From: Vibrio sp. DW001
GTDB lineage: Bacteria; Pseudomonadota; Gammaproteobacteria; Enterobacterales; Vibrionaceae
Assembly (NCBI RefSeq): GCF_029016285.1
Contig: NZ_CP091976.1
Span: 62,001-126,000 of the forward strand
DNA length: 64,000 bases
Direction of reading: 5' to 3'
Part shown: piece by piece, positions 54,825 through 63,777 of the stretch
Position numbering within the stretch: position 1 is the stretch's first letter
How the letters are laid out: each line of letters begins with the position of its first letter
Position numbers and translations under genes: made by a program
Notes under the pieces: model-generated
The model's input: the letters and a program-made list of their open reading frames with translations, nothing else
Database searches by the model: none
Told to the model about the DNA's origin: nothing

Positions 54825-55991
54825 TCAGCAATTGTTATTCTTATACGAATGAATGTTAACCCCTTCTACTACGCGATTAACTTCGCCTGTAGGGCATGGA
54901 TTATCCGGACCGAGCCCAAGTTGTAGCGACTTTTCAAATGCCAACATCTGAGCAAAAATAATGTAAGGGAAACTCAACCAAACTTCCTCTAACCCTGTGT
55001 GACCGAGTTCTACCGTGTTTAATCCTGTGAAACTCTCTTCGCTCAATGCCACTAAACCAAGAACTTGATCATCAGACGAAATTTCGTCATATAAATCAAT
55101 ATCATATTTTCGAGTGTAAGGATGGCTTGATAAGAACTGGATAACCAACATTTCACTATTGATAGTAAACTTAGGTCCATGACGAAAGCCTAAAGAGGAG
55201 TCGTATGCCGTCATCACTTTCCCGGCACTTAGCTCAAGGCTTTTAAGCGATGCTTCTCTGGCTAAACCAACAAAACCGCCACTACCTAGCACGACTAAGC
55301 GTTTGTAATCTTTTTTCGCAAGATTCGAAACCAAGTTTGTCCACTCTGGGATTCGCTTTTCGCAAACCGATGCAATTTTTTCAACTGAGTTCGCCGTAAC
55401 TTCTAAGTTTTTTTCACCTAATATCGCAAGAGCAGACATCGTCATACAAGTAAAGCTAGACGTCATGGCAAAGCTTTGATCATTCGATAATTCCGGCATC
55501 AAAACGCACAATGAATTTTCGTGTTTTTTGGCGTATTTCGACAACTCACCTTCCGCGTTACAGGTTAAGAATAAATGATGACAATCAGGGACAAGCTGAT
55601 CGGCTAATTCAACCGCGGCGACACTTTCAGGGCTATTTCCAGAACGAGCGAAGGAAACGAGCAATGTTGGCTTATTTCTATCAAGATATAGAGACGGGTT
55701 GGAAACAATATCCGTAGAGGCAATAGCTTTAACGTTGAAGTCATTGAACTGCTGTAAATAAGGCGCTATCGCCTCACCCGCAAAGGCCGATGTACCCGCA
55801 CCAGTTAATATAATTCTTAACTCTTTTTTGGATAAAATCGATGCCATGAAGGCATCTATTTCAACTCTTTTTTCAAAAAGACTACCGATAAGTTGACGCC
55901 ACAAAGCCGGTTGCTGCTGGATTTCTCTTGCAGTATGAATGCCTTTGTTTTCGATCAACCAAGACTCGTCATAGCCTAAATAGTTACTCAT
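54825..55991 (-). CDS. agaS: Galactosamine-6-phosphate deaminase/isomerase
   Basis: A 388-residue protein with two SIS domains (E. coli AgaS 384) that converts galactosamine-6-phosphate to tagatose-6-phosphate and ammonia. The ATG at 55991 has AGGAG 9 bases upstream; an upstream ATG at 56030 overlaps kbaZ. Motifs: ILTGAGTSAFAGEA, LVSFARSGNSPESVAAVEL, VVLGSGGFVGLAREASLKSLEL and GFRHGPKFTI. It stands between kbaZ and the PTS genes. Confidence 0.92.
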   Translation of the reverse strand: MSNYLGYDESWLIENKGIHTAREIQQQPALWRQLIGSLFEKRVEIDAFMASILSKKELRIILTGAGTSAFAGEAIAPYLQQFNDFNVKAIASTDIVSNPSLYLDRNKPTLLVSFARSGNSPESVAAVELADQLVPDCHHLFLTCNAEGELSKYAKKHENSLCVLMPELSNDQSFAMTSSFTCMTMSALAILGEKNLEVTANSVEKIASVCEKRIPEWTNLVSNLAKKDYKRLVVLGSGGFVGLAREASLKSLELSAGKVMTAYDSSLGFRHGPKFTINSEMLVIQFLSSHPYTRKYDIDLYDEISSDDQVLGLVALSEESFTGLNTVELGHTGLEEVWLSFPYIIFAQMLAFEKSLQLGLGPDNPCPTGEVNRVVEGVNIHSYKNNNC

Positions 55992-56020
55992 AACGTGTAC
56001 TCCTGACTCACGTGAATCGA

Positions 56021-57295
56021 TTAATAACATGCTTGCGCATATACATTGGTAACTTCCATTACCTTGTGGATGATTAGATCTTTAGGTGTGTTTTCTATCT
56101 CGCCAGCAGCGACTGCTTTTGCTTGAACCGACATATATTGACTCAACAGCGTAATTGGAGCGGGGTGAAGCTCTAGATTGTTGATTAGTTTTTCGTAGGC
56201 CTGTTGTACTTTCTGGTGCGGCCAATAATATCGAACTCGATCACTCAAGCTGTATGAGCAATCTAGGTACTGTTGATGCCCTACTTCTTTATAATAAGGG
56301 TGCCAATAGTCTGGGTTCTCCCTCATTACTTGGTCTAACGTTGTTCTAAGGTGAGAAGAGTCAACACTACCCAACCACTCTTGCTCAATTTTATCTAAGG
56401 AAAAAAGGGCTTCCCTTAACGCAAATGTTAGTGCTGGTCCTACTTTAAGGATGGCAAAATGGTCATTAACCAGCTGTTGGTACGATTTATCGACTTGATA
56501 ATCCGTTGAGTGCGCTTCAAATACCATATTTGGGTATTCTTCGATCATGCTTGAAAGCTGTTGAGCCTTTAAAGGTTGATAATTGATAACCTTATGGTGG
56601 TCAAATTCCACACCCGGTTGAACAACTAACCCTATAACTCTTGACCAGACATGTTCTAGACCTAATTGAGTGAACGCTTTTTCGTGTACATCTATCGTAT
56701 GCTTTGCTGCTTCAGGCGTCGTAACGAGAAGGCCATCGTCAAGATCTTCTTGTGCACCACCGGGAACAGGTACCTCAGTACCAATAATATACACTGGCGC
56801 TTCACCACCCGATTCTGACCAAGTGCGTTCGGCTACTTCGCAAAGTCTAGCCGCTCGACTTGCGACAATTTCATCACTCAATGGGATAGGGTCGCCAAGG
56901 CAAGACATCGAGCAATCTAGGTGAATTTTTTTAAATCCTGCAGCAACATACTCTTGAATAAGAACTTTAGACTTATCCATCGCAACATTAGCGTCTAGTT
57001 TTTGCCAACAGTTAGGTCCTAGATGGTCACCACCAAGCAGCACATTTTTTCTTTCCACACCAACTTTGTCAGCAAGTTGAAAAACAAACTCAACAAAATC
57101 GGTTGGTTTCATTCCGGTATAACCACCATCTTGATTTACCTGATTTGACGTTGCCTCAATTAGAACTAATTGTTGGTCCATTTTTGCTTGTCTCAGCGCA
57201 GCCTCGATAACAATTGGATGAGCTGAACAAACTGAATAGATCCCGACAGATTCACCACTTTTATGTTTTTTAATAAGATTTAATAGAGTTTTCAT
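56021..57295 (-). CDS. kbaZ: Tagatose-1,6-bisphosphate aldolase, non-catalytic subunit
   Basis: A 424-residue protein (E. coli KbaZ 426, GatZ 420) needed for stability and activity of KbaY. Motifs: SVCSAHPIVIEAALRQA, GDHLGPNCWQ, KIHLDCSMSCLGDP, GTEVPVPGGAQE and FEAHSTDYQ. AGGAA precedes the ATG. First structural gene after agaR, with 8 bases between them. Confidence 0.93.
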   Translation of the reverse strand: MKTLLNLIKKHKSGESVGIYSVCSAHPIVIEAALRQAKMDQQLVLIEATSNQVNQDGGYTGMKPTDFVEFVFQLADKVGVERKNVLLGGDHLGPNCWQKLDANVAMDKSKVLIQEYVAAGFKKIHLDCSMSCLGDPIPLSDEIVASRAARLCEVAERTWSESGGEAPVYIIGTEVPVPGGAQEDLDDGLLVTTPEAAKHTIDVHEKAFTQLGLEHVWSRVIGLVVQPGVEFDHHKVINYQPLKAQQLSSMIEEYPNMVFEAHSTDYQVDKSYQQLVNDHFAILKVGPALTFALREALFSLDKIEQEWLGSVDSSHLRTTLDQVMRENPDYWHPYYKEVGHQQYLDCSYSLSDRVRYYWPHQKVQQAYEKLINNLELHPAPITLLSQYMSVQAKAVAAGEIENTPKDLIIHKVMEVTNVYAQACY

Positions 57296-57303
57296 TTTTA
57301 TTC

Positions 57304-58080
57304 CTAATGGGAAATTTGATCTGCAAGAATAACTTCAACACCAAGAGCGGTAAGGGCTTCTAAATAGTGGGTTGGTATCTGACTGTCAGTAATGAGTACG
57401 TCAATTTCGCTAACCGCAAGTATCATACAAAAGCTTTTACGGCCAAATTTACTAGAATCAGTGACAGCAATAACCTGACGAGACACATCACACATCGCTC
57501 GATTTACTTGAGCTTCGTTTTGATTTGGTGTCGTTACTCCTGCCTCCAAGTCAAAACCGTCTACTCCTAAAAACAATTTATCAAAACGATAATCTTTGAC
57601 CTGCTGCACTCCCTGACTACCAATTAAGGAACAAGATGAACGTCGAAGGTTTCCGCCAACAACAAAAAGGTCAACGTTTTCGTATGCGGTCAGTTGGTAG
57701 GCGGTATTAATGGCATTCGTCATCACGACCAGATCTTTCTTTGTATCCAAGTATTCAGTCATGTAACCAATTGTTGACCCAGAATCTAAGATGATTGCTT
57801 CACCGTCTTGGATCATCGAAGCAGCAGCGATAGCAATTTTCTCTTTAGTCGTTTTGTTAATAAGACCTTTGCGATAGAGGGGTTGGTCAAACGCGAAGTT
57901 GGCATTTATCGTTGCTCCACCGTAGCAGCGGTAAATACAACCCTGAAGCTCAAGCAATTTTAAATCGTGACGAATAGTCACTGTCGACACAGAAAATTGA
58001 GCTGAAAAATCTTCAACTTTTCCTTCGCCATTTACGCGAATAAAGTCAACTATTTTTTGCCTGCGCTCAGAACTTGTCAT
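57304..58080 (-). CDS. agaR: DeoR-family repressor AgaR
   Basis: A 258-residue regulator (E. coli AgaR 269). The ATG at 58080 is preceded by AGGGTGA; one at 58101 has no ribosome site. Residues 1-~57 form the DeoR winged helix (RRQKIVDFIRVNGEGKVEDF, SVSTVTIRHDLKLLE), the rest a sugar-phosphate sensing domain with ILDSGSTIGYMTEYL and DKLFLGVDGFDLEAGVT. It leads the aga operon and most likely represses it through CTTTC repeats just upstream. A clear paralogue lies 350 bases away. Confidence 0.9.
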   Translation of the reverse strand: MTSSERRQKIVDFIRVNGEGKVEDFSAQFSVSTVTIRHDLKLLELQGCIYRCYGGATINANFAFDQPLYRKGLINKTTKEKIAIAAASMIQDGEAIILDSGSTIGYMTEYLDTKKDLVVMTNAINTAYQLTAYENVDLFVVGGNLRRSSCSLIGSQGVQQVKDYRFDKLFLGVDGFDLEAGVTTPNQNEAQVNRAMCDVSRQVIAVTDSSKFGRKSFCMILAVSEIDVLITDSQIPTHYLEALTALGVEVILADQISH

Positions 58081-58093
58081 CTTTATCACCCTA

Positions 58094-58112
58094 ACTTTCA
58101 TTTCATTTCGAT
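58094..58112. promoter_or_regulatory. AgaR-type operator repeat 1
   Basis: ACTTTCATTTCATTTCGAT has three TTTC units at 5-6-base steps, as in E. coli AgaR sites built on CTTTCNTTTC patterns. It overlaps the expected leader of agaR, 14 bases before its start. Confidence 0.5.
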
Positions 58113-58174
58113 ATAAATAAAATTTGCTTCGTTTTCTTACGTTTTGTATTTAATCATCAGAAAAGAATAAAATT

Positions 58175-58190
58175 TGTTAGGTCGATCACA
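58175..58190. promoter_or_regulatory. CRP-like site
   Basis: TGTTAGGTCGATCACA matches TGTGA-N6-TCACA with one change in the left half. Its position ~100 bases upstream of agaR fits catabolite control of a PTS sugar operon. Confidence 0.5.
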
Positions 58191-58208
58191 AGCCAACTCG
58201 CATCAAAA

Positions 58209-58246
58209 CGAAAGCATTTTCACTTTCACTTTCGATTAAATGAAAG
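58209..58246. promoter_or_regulatory. AgaR-type operator repeats 2
   Basis: CGAAAG at 58209, a run TTTTCACTTTCACTTTCG at 58217-58233, and TGAAAG at 58241 place five CTTTC/GAAAG units in 38 bases on both strands. This density is unique in the window. Confidence 0.5.
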
Positions 58247-58301
58247 GTGATTTTGTTAATATATTCGTAATATTGCTAATAAAGTACTGTAATGCAGGGA
58301 A

Positions 58302-58323
58302 TTGAAAGGAAGTAAGTGAAAGG
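58302..58323. promoter_or_regulatory. AgaR-type operator repeats 3
   Basis: TTGAAAGG at 58302 and GTGAAAGG at 58316, 14 bases apart, repeat the GAAAG unit. They lie nearer to the second DeoR gene's end than to the aga promoter. Confidence 0.35.
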
Positions 58324-58431
58324 TTGCAAATAAGCAAGAGTTCATCGGACATTTCAGTTGTCTAACTGATCAATGTCACACTTTTAGAATTTGATCGTTG
58401 TTAATTAAGATGAATCAAAAATAAATGAGGT

Positions 58432-59202
58432 TTAAGAATCCGATATTTCAATCTGAATACCGAGTTTTTGTAGTACGTCGACATAATGCTGAGGGATGTC
58501 TTTATCCGTAATCAATATATCTATCTGGGCTAGAGTGGCAATTATGCAAAAACTTTTTCGATCAAACTTTGAGGAGTCACAAACGGCAATAACCGTCTTT
58601 GCTACTTTACACATCGCGCGATTAACCAGAGCTTCACCTTTATGGGGAGTCGTCACGCCCATTTCAAGATCAAACCCATCAACACCTAAGAATAACTTAT
58701 CAAAACGATATTTGTTTAGTTGCTCTTCTGCGTCTTCACCATGTAATGAAAAGGCATTACTTCGTGCTGTGCCACCAGTCACCATAACTTCGATATTTTC
58801 ATTGCTCACCAAATGATAGGCGATATTGATTGCATTGGTCATTACCACCAAGGATTTATCTTTCGGTAGGTTTTGTGCTATTTTTTCAGTCGTTGAACCA
58901 GAATCTAGAATGATGGTGTCACCATCATTAATAAATTCTAACGCTTTTAGGGCGATTTTCGTTTTAGCATCCGCTTTGATTTGTCCTTTCTCTTCTAGAG
59001 AGCTATCAAAAGTGAATCTCTTATTAATAGTTGCACCGCCGTAACAGCGAACAACACAACCTTGTTTTTCTAACACGTTAAGGTCGCTTCTTATCGTGAC
59101 ATGAGACACAAGAAACTTATTGGCGAGATCGGTTACATTACCGAGCCCCTCTTTTTGAATTACATCTAAAATCTCGTCGCGGCGTTGGGCTGTTTTAGTC
59201 AT
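58432..59202 (-). CDS. Second DeoR/AgaR-type regulator (paralogue of agaR)
   Basis: A 256-residue DeoR-family protein closely related to the AgaR downstream: both share RCYGGATIN, ILDSGST, VVMTNAIN, YRFDKLFLGVDGFDLE and DSSKF-RKSFC blocks almost unchanged. By eye about half the residues agree. The DNA-recognition helix differs (VSHVTIRSDLNVLE against VSTVTIRHDLKLLE), so the two may bind distinct or partly shared sites. It lies upstream of the aga promoter region in the same direction and may be transcribed on its own. A duplication followed by divergence is the simplest history. Confidence 0.85.
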   Translation of the reverse strand: MTKTAQRRDEILDVIQKEGLGNVTDLANKFLVSHVTIRSDLNVLEKQGCVVRCYGGATINKRFTFDSSLEEKGQIKADAKTKIALKALEFINDGDTIILDSGSTTEKIAQNLPKDKSLVVMTNAINIAYHLVSNENIEVMVTGGTARSNAFSLHGEDAEEQLNKYRFDKLFLGVDGFDLEMGVTTPHKGEALVNRAMCKVAKTVIAVCDSSKFDRKSFCIIATLAQIDILITDKDIPQHYVDVLQKLGIQIEISDS

Positions 59203-59343
59203 AATACTCAGCGTGTTTTATGATAAGTTCTCTATTCTTGCTTTTTTTAAGTAAGATGCAAGAAAATCCTCTTATTATTGATAAGATTAAATGCCCACCT
59301 GATTTTGACAAAATAGACATTAAAAAAGAAGAATCTTCTTACT

Positions 59344-60402
59344 TTATTCGGCAAATTTTAATTCTAGTGGATTCAAAACAAGTTCATCCCCTATATTTAC
59401 ACCCTTCCTCAATATATTTCCTGCACCAAGTTGAACCAAACGATTGTGAATAACACCATCTTGAATGACTTTCACATAATCTAATTGACCGACTTGATAT
59501 ACCGTATTTTCAGGTAAAATAAGCACCGATTGCTCACCGCTTGACAGCACAACCTTGCCATAGACTCCGGGATACACCAGAGAGGTGGTATCCATCTCTA
59601 GTTTAACGACAAAACTTCGGGAACTGTTGTCTGCGGCAGGTGATATCTCGACAACATCGCCCTTTCCTTCAATATCATACGTTGGCAACTGATAGGCTAA
59701 ACTGGAACCAATGTGGACATCTCTAATTTGAGCTTCTGAAATATTAACCTGTAGTTGAAGCTTTTCAGGGTTATACATACTCAGCAATTGCATACCCGGA
59801 GAGGCCGTGTCCCCCATATTGACATTCTTCTGAGTAATGAGCCCATCAAAAGGCGCCGTTATCATACTAAAGCCAAAAGTCGTTTCGGCTTCAACCACTG
59901 CCGCTTCCGCTTGCCTAAATGAAGCTTGCGCCGTTTTTAGATCGCTTTCTGCTTTGTCAAACTGAGATTGAGATAGAAGCTTCTTACTCACCAGCTCCTT
60001 TACTCGTCGATATTCTTTACGTGCCGCATTCAATATTGCCTGAGCAGACGATAAAGCTTGCTCTGTTTGCTTTACTCTTGCGTCGAGGTCTCGACTTTCT
60101 AACCTCATTAATACATCACCTTGCTTTACAACCGATCCGACATTAACGAGGACTTCCGCCACCTTAGCGGTTAGTCGCGCAGATATAATTGCCTTTTGAT
60201 CCGCCGCCACAGTGCCGGTGAATTCATAGTTGACGGACATCGATTGCGGCACGATTGCAACGGATTCGATTTGAGGATAATCAACCGAGTGTCGTAACCC
60301 TTGCTCTGGTAACTTCGCGGTAAAATAACCGGCCATATATAGAAACAACAATCCCAATATAAAGAATAGGGCTAAACCCAATAAGATCTTTGACTTCTTC
60401 AT
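59344..60402 (-). CDS. RND efflux periplasmic adaptor
   Basis: A 352-residue membrane-fusion protein. One N-terminal membrane anchor (~8-28), a barrel-sandwich (biotinyl-lipoyl-like) domain (~65-100 and ~180-215, ISARLTAKVAEVLVNVG and FGFSMITAPFDGLITQKNVN), and an alpha hairpin between them (~100-175). It links the RND pump to an outer-membrane channel that is not encoded here. AGGAAG precedes the ATG, which overlaps the pump gene stop by 4 bases (ATGA); it is thus the second gene of the pair, whereas adaptor-first order is more common. Confidence 0.92.
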   Translation of the reverse strand: MKKSKILLGLALFFILGLLFLYMAGYFTAKLPEQGLRHSVDYPQIESVAIVPQSMSVNYEFTGTVAADQKAIISARLTAKVAEVLVNVGSVVKQGDVLMRLESRDLDARVKQTEQALSSAQAILNAARKEYRRVKELVSKKLLSQSQFDKAESDLKTAQASFRQAEAAVVEAETTFGFSMITAPFDGLITQKNVNMGDTASPGMQLLSMYNPEKLQLQVNISEAQIRDVHIGSSLAYQLPTYDIEGKGDVVEISPAADNSSRSFVVKLEMDTTSLVYPGVYGKVVLSSGEQSVLILPENTVYQVGQLDYVKVIQDGVIHNRLVQLGAGNILRKGVNIGDELVLNPLELKFAE

Positions 60403-63400
60403 GCTTCTTCCTCTTCTTGAATGGGTAAACCATGTCCTTTTACATCGCGATACGCGAGGTTATAAACCACGGGAATGACCAACAAGGTAAATACGGTTGA
60501 GGCAGTTATACCGAATATAATCGCCCATGCTAAACCATTAAAAATGGGATCAAGAGTAATCACTATGTTTCCCAATAGCGTTGTACCTGCCGTAAGTAAA
60601 ATGGGCCTCATACGAACCGCCCCAGACTCAATAAGCGCATCGGTTAGCGCTTTACCTTCCGCTAACGATTGTTGGATAAACTCAATCAGCACAAGTGAGT
60701 TTCGCACGACGATACCGGCTAAGGCGATCATTCCTATCATCGCCGTCGCCGTAAAAAGTGCTGGGTTTGGGTAGCCATTGATATCGTCACTAAACACGTT
60801 GAGCAACCAAAACCCTGGCATGATGCCAATGACGGTTAATGGAATCGCGAGCATAATAATACCAGATACCGCTGGAAGGCCGGTTTGAATAAGCATGACA
60901 ACAAACACACCCAGCAGCGCCGCGCCGTACGCAATACCAAGATCAATGAACACATCTACCGTTATTTTCCATTCACCTTCCCCGCTCCAAACGACGGTAG
61001 TACCGGGTTCCACTGACCAGCCATCGCCTGCACCATTATTTAGATAATGTCGCGTGCTAACAGGGTTTCGTTCGCTTAACGTTTCTGCATCTCTATCGGA
61101 CATCACATCAGCAACAATTCCACCAGGTACCCTACCGGCCGATTCTGCATAAACGTAAACGACAGGTTTTAAGTTTTTGTGGTTTATAGGCTGTTCAACA
61201 GCTTGTTTTACGAACGTGCCTAATTCAGAAACCTGTACCAAGGGTTGAGGGGCATCGACCAAGGCACCATGAACTTCATTCTTAGCGATACCTGCCCGCC
61301 CACGTACATAAAGCGCGGTTAACTTATTCAGATCGTCACGATTATGTTTTGCCAACCTTACCTTTACTGGCAAAGGATTGATTTCTCGTTCAGCCTGGAG
61401 GTGCCCTAGTACAAAACCTTGATTGGCCGTCCGAATCGTTTCGTTAATGTCGTACACCGAGATTCCTGACAGAGCGGCCTTTTCTCTATCAACGACGAAT
61501 TGCCACGTCTCAAATTTACCTTGAATGGAGGTATCGACTTCCGAGACAAATTCCTCTCGCTTTAATCTTTCCGCCACTTTCAAGGCTTGTTGTTGGAGCG
61601 CGTCGTAACTGGTTGTCTCTTCGCCGTACACCTCCGCCGTGATGGTCGCAATCACAGGTGGGCCCGGTGGGACCTCGACTAACTGAATATCGGCAAAATG
61701 CTTGGCGGCAATAAGCTCGATATCATTTCTTAATCTAGTGACTATCTCGTGAGATTGTTGGACCCGTCTGTCTTTATCAGCAAGGACAATGCGAAGTTCA
61801 CCCTGATTAGGCTGACTGCGCATAAAATAATGTCTAACCATACCGTTAAAATCCATTGGAGATGCAACCCCTGCAAAGGCAGAAACTGATATAACTTCAG
61901 GAACGTTAACCAGATAGTCCGAGAAATCTCGCAATGCATTTGATGTATTAACAAAACTGGACTGCTCGGGCATATTTACAACGAGTTGAAACTCATTTTT
62001 GTTGTCGTACGGAAGCAGCTTTAAAGGGACAAGCCTTAAAGCTGGGAGCAGAGCAGCACCCGCAAAGAGAACCGCAACAAGGCCTAAGAATAACCAACTA
62101 TTACGTCGATTATTCAGCAGTGGGTGTAGTAACTTTTTATACCATTTATACAATAAGGTTGTTTGTACATCGTATGCACCATCATCACTTGCCCTTCGCA
62201 ATATTTTACGCGCTAACCATGGGGTTATCATAAAGGCAACAATGGTGCTGAATACGACGCTTATCGGCACGTTAAATGCGAGTGGCGCCATGTATGGCCC
62301 CATCATGCCTGTAATAAAAAACATCGGGGTAAAGACAATCACGATGGCGACGGTCGACATAAGCAAAGCACTGCGAATTTCGGCCATCGCTAAAACAATC
62401 GCTTTCGTTCGTGAAAGGTCTTTTCGTTTTAGATAGCGCTCGATGTTATCGATACTGGCAATGGGGTCATCAACGATTAAGCCAAGTGCGAGGATCAAAG
62501 CAAATAAGGTGACTCGATTGATAGAGTAACCGAACGCCAAGTCCATCCCTAACGCGGCACCGTAGCTGATTGGAATAGCGATACCCACCACCAATGCACT
62601 TCGCCAGTTTAAGAACAGACCCACAAACACGACAACAGTTAGGATTGAAATACCTAAACTTGATACAAGATTCGATACCTTATCATCTGCCGTTTGACCG
62701 TAATTTCTAATGACGCTGAGTTCAACACCTTCCGGTAGTTGTTCCCGTTTCAGGCTATTAAGCTCTTGCAATACGCTTTCAGCAACGGTTACGGCGTTAG
62801 AGCCTTTCTGTTTGGCGACAGAGAGATAGACCGCAGGATAGGTCTCGCTAATGTCTCCATTCGCAGAACCAAATTGAAACCAAGTATCATCCGTTGCTTC
62901 TTCCGGCCCATCTGAGATAACAGCAACATCGCGCAGAAACACTGGCCGTCCATCCACAACATTAACGACCAGTTCGCCAAGTTCTTCTACCTTAGTGAAG
63001 AATTGTCCGGATTCCAGTTCGTACACCAACCCCGACTGATGGACTAGTCCAGAGTTTTGCTTGTTATGGCTGACAGTAAACGCATTCTGTAGATCATCTA
63101 TTGTGGTTTTACGACTTGCCATCGCCGAGCTATTTAACTCTATTTCGACGATACGAGACTGTCCGCCTATGACTTCAACCACATTTGTACTGTCTAGTGC
63201 CTTTAGCCTTTGAGTCGCTTGTTGTGCGATTCGACGTAATTCGTAGCTACCGATTTGTTGAGGATTGGTTGAGTAGAGTGCAGCGACAACAATGGGAACA
63301 TCATCTATCTCTACTGGCTTAACTATCCAGCTAGTAACCGACGCAGGTACCTTATCCTGATTCGCGTAAAGCTTGTTATAAAGCTTTACTAGTGCATCTT

Positions 63401-63719
63401 CTCGCCCTTCTCCAACGTAATACCTTACAATAACTTGAGCAGCACCACGCATAGACGTCGAATAGACATACTCAACGCCGTCTATTTGACTTAACAATTT
63501 TTCTAGTGGTTCGGTGACCTGCTTTTCAACCTGTTTAGCACTTAGACCCGGTGCTTGAATGATAACATCCGCCATTGGGACGATGATCTGCGGGTCTTCT
63601 TCTTTAGGCGTCATCACAAGCGATACCACCCCAATTGCGAGCGCAAGCAGAATTAATATTGGAGGAAAGAAACTGTTCATTACCTTATGAACAAACCCAC
63701 CATTAAAGTCCTTTTTCAT
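60399..63719 (-). CDS. RND efflux pump, inner-membrane subunit (HAE-1-like)
   Basis: A 1106-residue proton-driven pump, a little longer than AcrB (1049). The ATG at 63719 has AGGAG upstream; one at 63740 does not. Twelve membrane segments are arranged as 1 + 5 + 1 + 5 around two large periplasmic loops. The proton relay in segment 4 is visible as LGLIVDDPIASIDNIERYL. The second loop has an insertion (around residues 870-920) beyond the usual AcrB length, which accounts for the extra size. Substrate type is unknown. It starts 58 bases after a YeeE/YedE gene and may share its transcript. Confidence 0.93.
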   Translation of the reverse strand: MKKDFNGGFVHKVMNSFFPPILILLALAIGVVSLVMTPKEEDPQIIVPMADVIIQAPGLSAKQVEKQVTEPLEKLLSQIDGVEYVYSTSMRGAAQVIVRYYVGEGREDALVKLYNKLYANQDKVPASVTSWIVKPVEIDDVPIVVAALYSTNPQQIGSYELRRIAQQATQRLKALDSTNVVEVIGGQSRIVEIELNSSAMASRKTTIDDLQNAFTVSHNKQNSGLVHQSGLVYELESGQFFTKVEELGELVVNVVDGRPVFLRDVAVISDGPEEATDDTWFQFGSANGDISETYPAVYLSVAKQKGSNAVTVAESVLQELNSLKREQLPEGVELSVIRNYGQTADDKVSNLVSSLGISILTVVVFVGLFLNWRSALVVGIAIPISYGAALGMDLAFGYSINRVTLFALILALGLIVDDPIASIDNIERYLKRKDLSRTKAIVLAMAEIRSALLMSTVAIVIVFTPMFFITGMMGPYMAPLAFNVPISVVFSTIVAFMITPWLARKILRRASDDGAYDVQTTLLYKWYKKLLHPLLNNRRNSWLFLGLVAVLFAGAALLPALRLVPLKLLPYDNKNEFQLVVNMPEQSSFVNTSNALRDFSDYLVNVPEVISVSAFAGVASPMDFNGMVRHYFMRSQPNQGELRIVLADKDRRVQQSHEIVTRLRNDIELIAAKHFADIQLVEVPPGPPVIATITAEVYGEETTSYDALQQQALKVAERLKREEFVSEVDTSIQGKFETWQFVVDREKAALSGISVYDINETIRTANQGFVLGHLQAEREINPLPVKVRLAKHNRDDLNKLTALYVRGRAGIAKNEVHGALVDAPQPLVQVSELGTFVKQAVEQPINHKNLKPVVYVYAESAGRVPGGIVADVMSDRDAETLSERNPVSTRHYLNNGAGDGWSVEPGTTVVWSGEGEWKITVDVFIDLGIAYGAALLGVFVVMLIQTGLPAVSGIIMLAIPLTVIGIMPGFWLLNVFSDDINGYPNPALFTATAMIGMIALAGIVVRNSLVLIEFIQQSLAEGKALTDALIESGAVRMRPILLTAGTTLLGNIVITLDPIFNGLAWAIIFGITASTVFTLLVIPVVYNLAYRDVKGHGLPIQEEEEA

Positions 63720-63742
63720 CTTTTCTCCTAAACAGACCAACT

Positions 63743-63763
63743 GTTGTGATGTTTAATCACAAC
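63743..63763. promoter_or_regulatory. Palindrome upstream of the RND genes
   Basis: GTTGTGAT-GTTTA-ATCACAAC is a perfect 8-base dyad 23 bases upstream of the pump start. It looks like a repressor operator. It is not a good CRP site, because the TGTGA and TCACA halves are 7 rather than 6 bases apart. Confidence 0.45.
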
Positions 63764-63777
63764 ATTACTTATTTATA

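Larger units (their letters stand above)
58081..58431. other. Promoter region of the aga operon
   Basis: 351 bases between two DeoR-type genes. It carries three groups of CTTTC/GAAAG repeats and a CRP-like site, listed separately. A weaker CRP-like sequence, ACTGATCAATGTCACA, lies at 58365-58380. Confidence 0.6.

Noticed and set aside
59325..59343. Terminator after the RND adaptor
   Set aside because: On the minus strand AAGAAG faces TTCTTC followed by Ts, but the arms have almost no loop, so a stable stem is doubtful.
63745..63761. CRP site in the palindrome before the RND genes
   Set aside because: TGTGA and TCACA are separated by 7 bases instead of 6.
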